Part shown: piece after piece, positions 17,561 through 27,243 of the stretch
Position numbering within the stretch: the first letter of the stretch is position 1
Layout: every line of letters starts with the position of its first letter
Assembly (NCBI RefSeq): GCF_000733295.1
Contig: NZ_JPMI01000022.1
Span: 16,115 to 80,114 of the forward strand
Direction: 5' to 3'
Length of the DNA stretch: 64,000 bases
Origin: Archangium violaceum Cb vi76
GTDB taxonomy: Bacteria > Myxococcota > Myxococcia > Myxococcales > Myxococcaceae
Notes under the pieces: model-generated
What the model was told of the DNA's origin: nothing
Databases searched by the model: none
Seen by the model: the letters and a program-made list of their open reading frames with translations, nothing else
Position numbers and translations under genes: made by a program

Positions 17561-19105
17561 GTGCTGGCTCTCCTCAGCGTTTCCGATAAACGCGGTCTGG
17601 TCCCCTTCGCGCAGGGGCTCGTCCGGCTCGGCTTCGAGCTGCTCTCCACCGGGGGCACGCTCGCCGCGCTCCAGGCCGCGGGGGTCCCCGCAAGGAAGGT
17701 CTCCGAGCACACGCAGAGCCCGGAGATCCTCGGGGGCCGCGTGAAGACGCTCCACCCCCGCATCCATGGTGGCCTCCTCGGACGGCCGGACCTGGAGAGT
17801 GACCGGGCGGAGATGGCCGCCAACAGCATCGCCCCCATTTCCCTGGTGGCCGTCAACCTCTACCCCTTCCGCCAGACGGTGGCCTCCGGCGCCTCCGAGG
17901 CCGAGGTCATCGAGCAGATCGACATCGGCGGGCCCGCCATGGTGCGCGCCTCGGCGAAGAACTTCCGCCACGTGACGGTGGTGGTGGACCCGGAGGACTA
18001 CGAGGCCGTGCTGGCCGAGCTGGAGAAGTCCCGCGCCACGAGCGAGGAGACGCGCCGGCGGTTGATGCGCAAGGCCTTCGCGCACACCGCGGCGTATGAC
18101 GCCTCCATCTCGGCCTGGCTGTCGGCGCAGGCCGGTGAGCCGTTCCCCCAGGAGCAGACGCTTGCGTTCCAGAAGGTGCAGAACCTGCGCTACGGCGAGA
18201 ACCCGCACCAGCGCGGCGCCTTCTACCGGGAGCATGCCGCGCCCGCGGAGCCCACCGTGGCCTTCTCCCGCGTGCTGCAGGGCAAGGAGCTCTCCTACAA
18301 CAACATCCTGGACCTGGATGCGGCGCTGGGCCTGGTGCTCGAGTTCCCCGAGCAGCCCTGTGCCGTCATCATCAAGCACAACACCCCCTGCGGTGTGGCG
18401 CTGGATGCGTCGCTGGTGACGGCCTACCGCACGGCGCGCGCCATCGACGAGGTGTCCGCCTTCGGTGGCATCGTCGCGCTCAACCGGGAGGTGGACCGCG
18501 TCACCGCCGAGGCCCTGGCCGAGACGTTCCTCGAGGCCGTCATCGCTCCCTCCTACTCGGCCGAGGCCCTTCAGGTACTGGGGGCGAAGAAGAACCTGCG
18601 CCTCCTGGAGGCGGGTCCCGCCCTGGCCTCGACGACTGCCCGGCCGAGGGCCCAGCTGGAGGCCCGGAGCGTGTCCGGTGGCCTGGTCCTCCAGGACAAG
18701 GACGCCGTCGAGCCCCCGCTCGAGTGGAAGGTCGTCAGCAAGCGCGCCCCCACCCCGGAGGAGGAGAGGGCTCTCCGCTTCGCCTGGAAGGTGTGCAAGC
18801 ACGTGAAGAGCAACGCCATCGTGTTCGCCAATGGCTCGAAATTGCTGGCTTCCGGAGGCGGGCAGACGAGCCGGGTGGACTCGGCGAAGATCGCCGCCGC
18901 TCGGGGGGGCAAGGCCCTCGAGGGGAGCGCCGTGGCCTCGGACGCCTTCTTCCCCTTCAGGGATGGGCTCGACGAGGCCGCCCGGGCGGGGGCCACCTGC
19001 GTCATCCAGCCTGGCGGCTCGGTGAGGGACTCGGAGATCATCGCCGCGGCCGATGAACATGGAATGGCCATGGTGGTCACCGGGGTGCGACACTTCCGGC
19101 ACTGA
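17561..19105 (+). CDS. purH: bifunctional AICAR transformylase/IMP cyclohydrolase
   Basis: 514 residues. PurH catalyses the last two steps of IMP synthesis in the cytoplasm: formylation of AICAR by 10-formyl-THF, then ring closure. The N-terminal IMPCH domain shows [25 protein letters not shown] and [15 protein letters not shown]. The AICARFT domain shows [15 protein letters not shown], the catalytic [10 protein letters not shown], and [10 protein letters not shown]. The GTG at 17561 is chosen because it matches the family N terminus; the frame extends to 17507 but those residues are not family-like. Its stop is three bases before the zinc-ribbon/TPR gene, and purD follows that gene, so the three form one operon with two purine genes flanking an unrelated membrane protein. 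Confidence 0.95.
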   Translation: MLALLSVSDKRGLVPFAQGLVRLGFELLSTGGTLAALQAAGVPARKVSEHTQSPEILGGRVKTLHPRIHGGLLGRPDLESDRAEMAANSIAPISLVAVNLYPFRQTVASGASEAEVIEQIDIGGPAMVRASAKNFRHVTVVVDPEDYEAVLAELEKSRATSEETRRRLMRKAFAHTAAYDASISAWLSAQAGEPFPQEQTLAFQKVQNLRYGENPHQRGAFYREHAAPAEPTVAFSRVLQGKELSYNNILDLDAALGLVLEFPEQPCAVIIKHNTPCGVALDASLVTAYRTARAIDEVSAFGGIVALNREVDRVTAEALAETFLEAVIAPSYSAEALQVLGAKKNLRLLEAGPALASTTARPRAQLEARSVSGGLVLQDKDAVEPPLEWKVVSKRAPTPEEERALRFAWKVCKHVKSNAIVFANGSKLLASGGGQTSRVDSAKIAAARGGKALEGSAVASDAFFPFRDGLDEAARAGATCVIQPGGSVRDSEIIAAADEHGMAMVVTGVRHFRH

Positions 19106-19108
19106 GCC

Positions 19109-22100
19109 ATGCGGATCATCTGCCAAAAATGCGCGGCGGCCTATGCCATCGATGACCGGGTCATCACCCCCAAGGGTGTGCGTGCGCAGTGCCCACGCTG
19201 CCGTCACCTCCAGTTGGTGAAGCGCGAGGACTCGCCCGCGGCCCCGGAGCCGAAGCCCGCTGCCGCCGCGCCGAAACCCGCCCCCGCGCCGAAGCCCGCC
19301 CCCAAGCCCGCCGTGGCGGCGAAGCCAGCGGCCTCTCCCGCGAGACCGGCCACGCCGTCCGCGTCCCTGACCGATTCGCTCTTCGGCGATCTCGGGGACC
19401 TCGAGCCGGCGCCGGATCCCACTGAGTCCCCAGCGGACTCGCTGCTGGACGACCTCTCGGCGATCGGCAGGCCGGCCACGCCCGCCGCCCCGTTGGAGAA
19501 GGACTCGTTGTTCGGCGATCTCGCCGACCTCACGCAGTCGTCTCCGTCCAATCCGGCGATCGACCTCGGTGCCTCGTCCAGGCCGGGGACGCCGGGCTAT
19601 TCACTTCCAACGGGCGATCTGCTGTTCGAGGAGCCCGCACCGGCTCCAGCGCCCGTGCCGCAGCCCAGGCCGGCCGTGCCGGTGCAGGCCCGTCCGGCCG
19701 CGCCCGCGCCCCAGCCCAAGCCGGCGGTTCCGGCCTACTCGGTTCCGTCCGACGACGCGCTGTTCGACTTCAACTCGCCGCCTGGATTCGACGCGCCCGC
19801 GCCCAAGCCAGCTCCCGCGCCCAAGCCGGCTCCTGCCTCCGCCGCGCTGCCGGAGATGGCGGACGATGGGATGTTCGACTTCAACGCGCCGCCGGGATTC
19901 AGCGCGCCCCCTCCCGTGGCCGCGCCCACGCCGGCTCCCGCTTCCGCCGCGCTGCCGGAGATGGCGGACGACGGAATCTTCGACTTCAACGCGCCGCCGG
20001 GCATGAGCTCGCCACCTCCCGTGGCCGCGCCTCCCGTCGCGGCGGCTCCGGAGGCGGATCCGCTCCTCGACTTCTTCGGCTCGCAGCCGGAGCCCGCCGC
20101 GGCTCCTCCGCCCGTGGCGGCGCCCATGCCCGTCGCGGCTCCTGCTCCCGCGAGACCCGCGGCGCCCGCCGGTGGCACCGCCAAGACGTGTCGTGAGTGC
20201 GGCAAGCAGATCGTGGACCCGTTCGACCTGGCGCTCGGGGCGTGCGAGGACTGCCGTCGTCGTGCTCCGCAGAAGCCCACGCCCGCGCCCGTTCCCGAGA
20301 CCCGGCCGGTGGAGGTTCTCGATCTGCCGCCGCTCGGCGATGCGGGTGGGGCCCCGGCGAGCGCGCCCCTGCCTCCAGAGCCTGGCAGTGGCTCACGCCC
20401 CGCCCCTCCGGCACTGGCGCCCGAGCCTCGTAGCGCCGTCAACTCGCGTTCTGGCGTGGCCGTGTCGGCGTCCAGCGGAGGCCGTGGCGGACTGATCGCG
20501 GCCGCGGTGGTCCTGCTGCTCCTGGGGGGTGGCGGGGCCGCGTACTTCTTCGTCCCCCAGGTGAAGGAGCTGGTGGGCGGCGGCAAGACCGGGAGCGGCG
20601 GTGGGTCCACGTCGTCCTCGTCCGGCCAGCAGCAGCCCGCGACGGCCGCGCTGCCTCCCGCGCTGGAGTCCGTGCTGCCCCGCTGGCAGTTGATGTTCGT
20701 GGACGCCAGCAGCGGTGACAGCAAGCAATTCCTCGCCCAGGGGCAGTCGCTGCTCGAGAAGGATCAGCGCCTCGCCTACGCGGAGGCCGCGGAGTCCTTC
20801 CAGCGGGCGCTGTTGTTGGATCCCCGCAGTGACACGGCCATCTTCGGCTACGTCCAGGCGCTCGCGCTGGGGCTCGGCTCGCGGATGGATGACCCGACCT
20901 TCCAGGAGGCGCGCTCGCTCATCGAGGCCGCCGAGGGCCGCTCCCAGCGTGGCCCGGATCTGCTGGTGGCGCACGCCAACCTCCTGCTCGCGCGCTCCGG
21001 CAACTCGGAGAACGTGCAGCAGGCGCAGAAGCTCGCCGAGGAAGTGCTGGCCAATCCCAAGGCGGGCACCCCGGCGCAGAAGGCCGAGGCCCACCTGGTG
21101 CTGGGCCGTGTCTTCCTGACGTCGTCCCGCGAGCTGGCCAACCAGCACTTCGAGTCGGCGCTGGCGCTCGCCTCGGACTTCCAGCGCGTGCACTACTACC
21201 GCGCGCTGGCCGACGAGACGGCCGGTGACTACTCGCTGGCGATCGATCGGCTGAAGAAGCGGCTCGCGCAGGATGCCGATCACTGGGAGACCCGCGCCAC
21301 GCTGGCCCGCATCTTCATGGAGGTGGGGCAGGTGGAGCAGGCGCGCGAGCTGTACGAGTCGCGCCTCAAGAGCACGCCGACGGACTTCCAGGCGCTCCTG
21401 GCCACCGCGGTGTTGCGCTACCAGGTGGAGAACGGGCTGACCGGTGGGCTCGGGGGGCTGCGCGCCCTGCTGCGCAACCGCGACAAGTACGACGAGCGCG
21501 AGGTGGCGGAGTTGCTGCTGCACCTGGCGGCCGCGGAGCGCTCGGCCAACAACCTGGAGGCGGCGGCCAAGGCGGCTCGCGAGTCCCTGCAACTGCAGAA
21601 GAACAACCCGGCGGCGCACCTTCAGCTCTTCCTCGTGGCCGTGAAGCGCAAGGACGCCACGGCCGCGGCCGAGCACTTCGCCGGCCTCAAGGGCCAACTC
21701 GACTCGCCCGTGCTGGAGAAGCTGCTCGAGGGCCGGTTGCGGCTGCTCGAGCGCAAACCCGCCGAGGCGATGCCGCTCTTCCTGGACGCCGCGAAGCAGG
21801 ATGCGCGCTACGTGGATGCCCTGCTGCTGGCCGGCGTGGCCGGTGCCCAGAGTGGACGCCGTGACGAGGCCTTCCGCGTGCTCGGCCAGGCGAGCCAGGG
21901 AGATCCGATGCGGCTGTCTCCCCGGCCGGCCGTCACCACCTTCTACCTGCGCCCGGGAGATCTGCTCGAGGGGCTCGAGGGCTCCATCGTGGGCGCTGGC
22001 CGCGGGGACGACGACCTGCTGGCCAACCTCTACGAGGGCCTCCTGCGCTTCCACCAGGGCGAGGGCGCGGCGGCGGAGAAGCTGCTGAAGAAGGTGAACG

Positions 22101-22465
22101 ACATCGACACCAACAACGCCGTCGCGTCCGCCTACCGGACCTTCATCGCCTTGGGCCGCAAGGACCTGAAGTCGGCGAAGGGGCATGCCGCTCGCGCGGT
22201 GGCGGGAGGCCGTCAGGTGGCCGTCGCCCACCTGGCCCTGGGCCTGGTGATGTTGGAGTCCAAGGAGCTGGAGCAGGCCAAGCGCTCCCTGCGCGAGGCG
22301 GTGACACTCGCCCCCAAGCTGTACTCGGCGGAAGTGAAGCTGGCCGAGATGGAGGGCACCTCCAGCCGTGACTCGGTCCGCGAACGGCTCATCCGGCTGC
22401 TGAGCCTGGATCCTTCGTTCCTGCCCGCCAAACGCGTCCTCTACTCACTCGACAAACGAGGTTGA
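19109..22465 (+). CDS. zinc-ribbon, proline-rich, single-pass TPR protein
   Basis: 1118 residues. It starts with an MJ0042-type zinc ribbon (MRIICQKCAAAYAIDDR, with CPRC completing the site, Cys5/8/28/31), then a Pro/Ala-rich disordered region to about residue 350 containing repeated acidic-aromatic motifs (DSLFGDL, DDGMFDFNAPPG, DDGIFDFNAPPG). A second Cys4 site follows (TCRECGK with CEDCRRR, about 352-380), then one membrane helix (about 462-482, LIAAAVVLLLLGGGGAAYFF) and a long TPR array to the end, outside the cytoplasm if the N terminus is inside. Such N-terminal zinc ribbons are common in myxobacterial regulatory and gliding proteins. Function unknown; it sits between purH and purD, one base before the purD start. 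Confidence 0.82.
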   Translation: MRIICQKCAAAYAIDDRVITPKGVRAQCPRCRHLQLVKREDSPAAPEPKPAAAAPKPAPAPKPAPKPAVAAKPAASPARPATPSASLTDSLFGDLGDLEPAPDPTESPADSLLDDLSAIGRPATPAAPLEKDSLFGDLADLTQSSPSNPAIDLGASSRPGTPGYSLPTGDLLFEEPAPAPAPVPQPRPAVPVQARPAAPAPQPKPAVPAYSVPSDDALFDFNSPPGFDAPAPKPAPAPKPAPASAALPEMADDGMFDFNAPPGFSAPPPVAAPTPAPASAALPEMADDGIFDFNAPPGMSSPPPVAAPPVAAAPEADPLLDFFGSQPEPAAAPPPVAAPMPVAAPAPARPAAPAGGTAKTCRECGKQIVDPFDLALGACEDCRRRAPQKPTPAPVPETRPVEVLDLPPLGDAGGAPASAPLPPEPGSGSRPAPPALAPEPRSAVNSRSGVAVSASSGGRGGLIAAAVVLLLLGGGGAAYFFVPQVKELVGGGKTGSGGGSTSSSSGQQQPATAALPPALESVLPRWQLMFVDASSGDSKQFLAQGQSLLEKDQRLAYAEAAESFQRALLLDPRSDTAIFGYVQALALGLGSRMDDPTFQEARSLIEAAEGRSQRGPDLLVAHANLLLARSGNSENVQQAQKLAEEVLANPKAGTPAQKAEAHLVLGRVFLTSSRELANQHFESALALASDFQRVHYYRALADETAGDYSLAIDRLKKRLAQDADHWETRATLARIFMEVGQVEQARELYESRLKSTPTDFQALLATAVLRYQVENGLTGGLGGLRALLRNRDKYDEREVAELLLHLAAAERSANNLEAAAKAARESLQLQKNNPAAHLQLFLVAVKRKDATAAAEHFAGLKGQLDSPVLEKLLEGRLRLLERKPAEAMPLFLDAAKQDARYVDALLLAGVAGAQSGRRDEAFRVLGQASQGDPMRLSPRPAVTTFYLRPGDLLEGLEGSIVGAGRGDDDLLANLYEGLLRFHQGEGAAAEKLLKKVNDIDTNNAVASAYRTFIALGRKDLKSAKGHAARAVAGGRQVAVAHLALGLVMLESKELEQAKRSLREAVTLAPKLYSAEVKLAEMEGTSSRDSVRERLIRLLSLDPSFLPAKRVLYSLDKRG

Positions 22466-22466
22466 T

Positions 22467-23732
22467 GTGAAGGTCCTTCTGCTCGGCTCTGGCGCGCGAG
22501 AGCACGCGCTCGCGTGGAAGCTGTCCCAGAGCCCGCGGTTGACGAAGCTGTGGGTGGGCCCGGGCAATCCGGGCACCGCCCGCGTGGCCGCCAACGTACC
22601 GCTGAAGGCGGATGCGCCCGACGAGGTGGTGGCGTTCGCCCGCCGGGAGCAGGTGGACCTGGTGGTGGTGGGCCCGGAGGCGCCGTTGATGGCGGGCGTG
22701 GCGGATGCGCTCGGCGCGGCCGGCATCGCCTGCTTCGGCCCGGTGGCGGGGGCCGCGCTCATCGAGGGCTCCAAGGCCTTCGCCAAGGAGATCATGGCCG
22801 AGGCGGGTGTGCCCACCGCCGGCTTCCAGGTGTTCACCGACGTGGCCGCGGCCGAGGCCTACGCGGTGGAGCAGGGCCGCATCGTCGTGAAGGCGGACGG
22901 GCTGGCCGCGGGCAAGGGCGTCATCGTGGCGCAGGACGCGCGAGCCGCTCGCGAGGCGGTGCGCGCGGTGGGTGCCATGGGAACGGCGGGCCAGCGGATG
23001 GTGCTGGAGGAGTTGCTGGAGGGCGAGGAGGTGTCCGTCATCGCCCTGTGCGACGGCGAGCGCTACGTGCTGCTCCCGCCAGCGCAGGATCACAAGCGGG
23101 TGGGGGAGGGAGACACGGGCCCCAACACCGGCGGCATGGGCGCCTACGCACCCGCGCCCTTCCTGTCCGCCGCCCAGCTGTCAGAGGTGGGCGAGCAGGT
23201 GATCGCCCCGACGTTGGCGACGCTGCGGCGGCGGGGAATCCCCTTCCGGGGTGCGCTGTATGCCGGGCTGATGCTGACGCGCAACGGGCCCCGGGTGCTC
23301 GAGTTCAACGCGCGTTTCGGTGACCCCGAGACGCAGGTGCTGATGATGCAACTGGCGGAGGACGTGCTGCCGCTGCTGGACGCGTGCGCGCGCGGCCGGC
23401 TGGAGCAGCGCCCGCTCGCGGTGCACCCGGGCGCCTCGGTGGGTGTGGTGCTCGCCGCCCACAACTACCCGGAGACGCCGCGGCGCGGAGATCGCATCGA
23501 GGGCGTGGACGCAGTGCCGGCCAGCTGTCCGGTGTTCGCCGCGGGCGTGGAGGAGAAGGGTGGAGCGTGGCTCACGGCCGGTGGCCGGGTGCTCACCGTG
23601 TGCGCGCGCGGTGCGGACCTGGCGGAGGCCCGCTCCCAGGCGTACGCCGCCGTGGCCCACCTCCGCTTCGAGGGCATGCACTTCCGCCGGGACATCGGCG
23701 CCAAGGGGCTGGGGGCGCCCACCGCGAAGTAA
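22467..23732 (+). CDS. purD: phosphoribosylamine-glycine ligase
   Basis: 421 residues, normal PurD length; GAR synthetase joins glycine to phosphoribosylamine with ATP, step two of purine synthesis. Motifs: VLLLGSGAREHALAWKL at the N terminus, ATP-grasp loop KADGLAAGKGVIVA, EEVSVIALCDG, NTGGMGAYAPAP, and metal-binding EFNARFGDPETQ. It starts at a GTG one base after the preceding stop, so it depends on upstream translation. About ten bases separate it from lptF. Confidence 0.96.
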   Translation: MKVLLLGSGAREHALAWKLSQSPRLTKLWVGPGNPGTARVAANVPLKADAPDEVVAFARREQVDLVVVGPEAPLMAGVADALGAAGIACFGPVAGAALIEGSKAFAKEIMAEAGVPTAGFQVFTDVAAAEAYAVEQGRIVVKADGLAAGKGVIVAQDARAAREAVRAVGAMGTAGQRMVLEELLEGEEVSVIALCDGERYVLLPPAQDHKRVGEGDTGPNTGGMGAYAPAPFLSAAQLSEVGEQVIAPTLATLRRRGIPFRGALYAGLMLTRNGPRVLEFNARFGDPETQVLMMQLAEDVLPLLDACARGRLEQRPLAVHPGASVGVVLAAHNYPETPRRGDRIEGVDAVPASCPVFAAGVEEKGGAWLTAGGRVLTVCARGADLAEARSQAYAAVAHLRFEGMHFRRDIGAKGLGAPTAK

Positions 23733-23741
23733 CGTGACGCC

Positions 23742-24854
23742 GTGAGCCTGCTCTCCCGCTATCTGCTCAAGGAGCTGGTCGTCCCCCTCGTGGTGTGGGT
23801 GGCGTTCCTCTTCCTGCTCCTCTTCGTCATGCAGTTCCTGCGGGGCTCGGAGGTCATCCTCGGCTCGTCCGTGTCGCTGGAGGATCTGGGGCAGCTCATC
23901 GTCTACCTCGCGCCGCACTTCCTGATGATGGCGCTGCCGGTCGCCTTCCTGCTGGCCATCCTCCTGGGCCTGGGCCGGCTGTCGGAGGACCGCGAGCTCA
24001 CCGCGCTCCAGGCGCTCGGCATCGGCCCGGTGCAGCTGCTCGCGGGGCCCCTGGCCATCGGCGCGGTGCTCGCCGCGCTCATGGTGCTCATCACCTCCAC
24101 CGCCGAGCCGTGGGGCCTCACCAGCATCAAGACGTTCGTCGCGGACCTCATCAAGAAGAACGTGGTGGGCGACGTGAAGTCGGGCGTCTTCTACGAGGAC
24201 CTGTCCAACCTCACCCTCTACGCCGAGACGGTCAACGCGGAGGACAGGCGGTGGACCAATGTGCTGCTCCATGACGACCGGGAGCCGTCCGCTCCCCTGT
24301 TGATGCTCGCGCGCAATGGCCGGGTGAACACCAACCGCGCCGGACAGGTGCTGACGCTGGAGCTCGGCGATGGCGAGGCGCACCGGGCCAACCAGGATTC
24401 CGAGTCCTACTCGGTCATCACCTTCAAGCAGGCGGAGATCGCCGTGGGCGTGGAGGGCTCCATGGGGCGGCGCAACCGCTTCCGCTCGCCGAAGGAGGAG
24501 CTCACGCCCTCCGAGTTGCTCCAGGCCGCCGAGGAGGCCGAGCGCACCGGGGGAGATCCCAAGCCCTTCCTCAACTCGCTGTACAACCGGTTGGGGCATG
24601 CGCTCGCGCCGCTGTCGTTCGCGCTGCTGGGCACGCCGCTGGCCATCGGGCGGCGGCAGGGCGGACGCGCGTGGGGTTACCTGCTGTCGCTGGGCGGCTA
24701 CGTGGCCTATCACCTGTTGATGCGCTTCTGCGAGCAGCTGGGCCTGCAGGGCCGGGTGCCGCTGCCGTTGGCCAACCAGCTGGCCAACATCATCTTCGGC
24801 GTGGTGGGCCTGGTGGCCATGTACCGCGTCAGCCGGGCGGGGACGGTGCGGTGA
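23742..24854 (+). CDS. lptF: LPS export permease, LptF-type (YjgP/YjgQ family)
   Basis: 370 residues with the YjgP/YjgQ layout: about three N-terminal membrane helices (LKELVVPLVVWVAFLFLLLF), a periplasmic beta-jellyroll region in the middle (about 125-250), and three C-terminal helices (GHALAPLSFALLGTPLAIG). LptF and LptG form the membrane part of the LptB2FG ABC transporter that extracts LPS from the inner membrane for transport to the outer membrane. The opening LLSRYLLKELVVP is family-typical. It starts with GTG and overlaps the next permease by four bases (GTGA). Assigning F to the first and G to the second follows the usual gene order. Confidence 0.9.
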   Translation: MSLLSRYLLKELVVPLVVWVAFLFLLLFVMQFLRGSEVILGSSVSLEDLGQLIVYLAPHFLMMALPVAFLLAILLGLGRLSEDRELTALQALGIGPVQLLAGPLAIGAVLAALMVLITSTAEPWGLTSIKTFVADLIKKNVVGDVKSGVFYEDLSNLTLYAETVNAEDRRWTNVLLHDDREPSAPLLMLARNGRVNTNRAGQVLTLELGDGEAHRANQDSESYSVITFKQAEIAVGVEGSMGRRNRFRSPKEELTPSELLQAAEEAERTGGDPKPFLNSLYNRLGHALAPLSFALLGTPLAIGRRQGGRAWGYLLSLGGYVAYHLLMRFCEQLGLQGRVPLPLANQLANIIFGVVGLVAMYRVSRAGTVR

Positions 24855-25951
24855 AAGGCACGCTCTTCCGCTACGTGGTCCGCACGTACCTCCAGTTCGC
24901 GGTGGGCATCCTCGCCGCCGTGATCTCCATCTTCCTGGTGGTGGACTTCGTGGACCGGGCGCGCCAGTACACCGGCGAGGGCTGGCTGTGGAACGTGGTG
25001 GTGCTGTACGCCAACAAGGCGCTGGTGGCCACGCAGCAACTCGGGCCCGTGGCGCTGCTGCTGGCGGCGGGCACCTCGGTGTCCTCCCTGCGCAAGCGCG
25101 GCGAGGTGACGGCGATGCGCTCCCTCACCTTCGGCCCCAACGCCCTCTACCTGCCGGTGGCGCTGTGCGTGGGACTGGCCTGCGTGGGGCTCATCGCCTT
25201 CGACGAGTGGGTGGTGGTGAAGGCGTCCCAGCGCGTGGAGGAGATCACCACCCAGCGCTTCAACCGCTGGGGAGACTGGGGCGTGTACCACACGCCCAAG
25301 CAGTGGTTCCGCAAGGGAGATCAGATCTTCTACCTGCGCCGCGGCAACGCGCAGGAGGGCTTCGAGAACGTGGCCATCCTCACCGTCACCCCGGAGTTCC
25401 GGCTGGCGCGGCGCGTGGACGCGGAGACGATGCGCTCGGTGGAGGGCACGCGCTGGATGCTGGGGGGCGTGGTGGAGCGCTCCTTCACCAAGGACGGCAA
25501 GTCCCAGGTGCGCCAGATGGCGGAGGCCGAGTACGACCTGGGCGTCACCCCGCACACGTTCCGTCTGCGCCCCGGCCGGCCCGAGCAGATGCGCATTCCG
25601 GTGCTGCGCGAGCAGATCCGCGTGCGGGGCGAGGTGGGGCGGGATACGCGGCAGTTCTCGCTCGTGCTGCACAACCGCTTCGCCCACCCGATGGCGAGCC
25701 TGCCCGCGGCCCTGCTGGCGGTGGGACTGGCACTGCGCCCGGGACGCAAGGGACACCTGACGGTGGCGATCGTCGAGGGCCTGCTCATCTCCGTGACCAT
25801 GTGGGGCCTGATGGTGGTGACGCGGACGCTGGCGCTCTCGGAGCGGCTGGCGCCCGCGGTGGCCGCGTGGTTCCCGGTCGCGCTGCTGTCGGTGGCCGCG
25901 GCCCTGCTGTGGCTGCGCGGTGAGGGCCGGCTGGGAGGCGGTGGCGCGTGA
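24851..25951 (+). CDS. lptG: LPS export permease, LptG-type
   Basis: 366 residues from the GTG at 24851, inside the lptF stop, so translationally coupled. It opens with GTLFRYVVRTYLQFAVGILA, has N-terminal membrane helices, a periplasmic beta domain (about 130-260), and C-terminal helices beginning FAHPMASLPAALLAVGLALR. It forms a heterodimer with LptF; the ATPase LptB and the periplasmic LptA/C are not in the window. It overlaps the O-antigen ligase gene by four bases, keeping LPS export and assembly in one transcript. Confidence 0.9.
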   Translation: MKGTLFRYVVRTYLQFAVGILAAVISIFLVVDFVDRARQYTGEGWLWNVVVLYANKALVATQQLGPVALLLAAGTSVSSLRKRGEVTAMRSLTFGPNALYLPVALCVGLACVGLIAFDEWVVVKASQRVEEITTQRFNRWGDWGVYHTPKQWFRKGDQIFYLRRGNAQEGFENVAILTVTPEFRLARRVDAETMRSVEGTRWMLGGVVERSFTKDGKSQVRQMAEAEYDLGVTPHTFRLRPGRPEQMRIPVLREQIRVRGEVGRDTRQFSLVLHNRFAHPMASLPAALLAVGLALRPGRKGHLTVAIVEGLLISVTMWGLMVVTRTLALSERLAPAVAAWFPVALLSVAAALLWLRGEGRLGGGGA

Positions 25952-27171
25952 ACGACCGGTCCGAGGTGCTCGATCGCTGGTTCCTGGTGTGCCTGGCCCT
26001 GTGGGGCGTGGGGTGCCTGTTCCTGGAGGCGTTCGCGGCGGTGGGGCTCGCGGCGTGCGCGTTGGTGGCGCTGGTGGCGGCCCGGCGGAGCGGCGTCACC
26101 GTGCGTGGCGCGCTGCGAGCCTGGTGGCCCCTGGTGGCCTTCCTCGCGTGGGCGCTGCTGGTGCCGGCGCTGTCCGGACACCGTCCGAGCGGAACGGGCG
26201 TGGCGCGCCTGCTGGACTTCGCGGGCATTCCCGTGGCGGCGGTGGCGTTCGGCCACCTGTCGGACGCGCGGCGCGTGCGTCTGGCGTGGATATTGAGCGC
26301 GGTGTTCCTCGTCTCGTGCGCGGTGGCGGGGTTTCAGCACTTCGGGGTGTGGCCCTCGCAGGAGGCCCTGGAGCCGCTCCGGTGGATGCGCCTGTCCTTC
26401 GAGCGCGTTTATGAGGCCGTGCCCGGCACGGAGAACCGCTTCATGGCCGGAGGTCTGCTGTTCCACCGGCTGAAGTTCTCGCACATCGGCGGCATGGCGG
26501 TGGCCTTCGCGCTGGGCGTGGGGCTGCACCTGAAGGGACGGCGGCGGACGGTGGCGCTGGCCGTGGCGGCGGTGGGGCTCGTCTCCGTGGGCCTCTTCCC
26601 GTACGCGCGTGCGGCGAGCGTGGCCCTGGTGGCGGTGATGGGGCTGGTGGTGCTGCTCGGCCTGCCGAGGCGCGTGGCACTGCCCGCATGTGCCGCGGTG
26701 CTCGGGCTGGCCGTCTTGACGCTGGCCGTCAATCGGCCTCTGCGCGAGCGTTTCCTCAACAGCTCCACGGAGAAGGGCTCGGGGAGCCGGGCGGCGCTGC
26801 TGGAGACGGGCCTGTGCGCGGTGCGCGCGCATCCTGTCACCGGCGTGGGCCCGGGACGTTTCCAGGCCCGCCTCTGGGCCACCCCGGACATGCCCGACCA
26901 GGCGCGCGAGCACCCGGGCAAATCCCACAACCAGTTCGTCAGCATGGCCGCGGAGACGGGCATCCCGGGCGCGCTGCTGTTCATGCTGTTGCTTGGCTGG
27001 CTACTCTGGCGCCTTCCCCGGAACCGGCCCGAGGGCCTCGGCGCGCTCGGGGCGCTCGCGTTCTTCTGCCTGCTGTCCCTGCTGCATGATCCGCTGTTCC
27101 ATGTCCAGGCCTCGCAGGCCCTGGTGCTCATCCTGGGAACGGGCCTCAGCGCGGTCTCCCGGCGCGCCTGA
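25948..27171 (+). CDS. O-antigen ligase/polymerase family membrane protein
   Basis: 407 residues with about ten to twelve hydrophobic helices and a periplasmic loop carrying the Wzy_C/WaaL hallmark: AHPVTGVGPGRF followed by KSHNQFVSMAAETGIPG (about 295-335). WaaL ligates O-antigen to lipid A-core; Wzy polymerases share this fold, so the exact reaction is open. Context favours an LPS role since it overlaps lptG by four bases. The GTG start at 25948 is set by that overlap and the family-like N terminus. Confidence 0.85.
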   Translation: MNDRSEVLDRWFLVCLALWGVGCLFLEAFAAVGLAACALVALVAARRSGVTVRGALRAWWPLVAFLAWALLVPALSGHRPSGTGVARLLDFAGIPVAAVAFGHLSDARRVRLAWILSAVFLVSCAVAGFQHFGVWPSQEALEPLRWMRLSFERVYEAVPGTENRFMAGGLLFHRLKFSHIGGMAVAFALGVGLHLKGRRRTVALAVAAVGLVSVGLFPYARAASVALVAVMGLVVLLGLPRRVALPACAAVLGLAVLTLAVNRPLRERFLNSSTEKGSGSRAALLETGLCAVRAHPVTGVGPGRFQARLWATPDMPDQAREHPGKSHNQFVSMAAETGIPGALLFMLLLGWLLWRLPRNRPEGLGALGALAFFCLLSLLHDPLFHVQASQALVLILGTGLSAVSRRA

Positions 27172-27243
27172 GGGGTACTGGCGGAAGGGTCTCGAAGCGG
27201 GCTAAGTCATGGCGCGGGCCGCCTGTCTGGCCCACTGCTTCCC

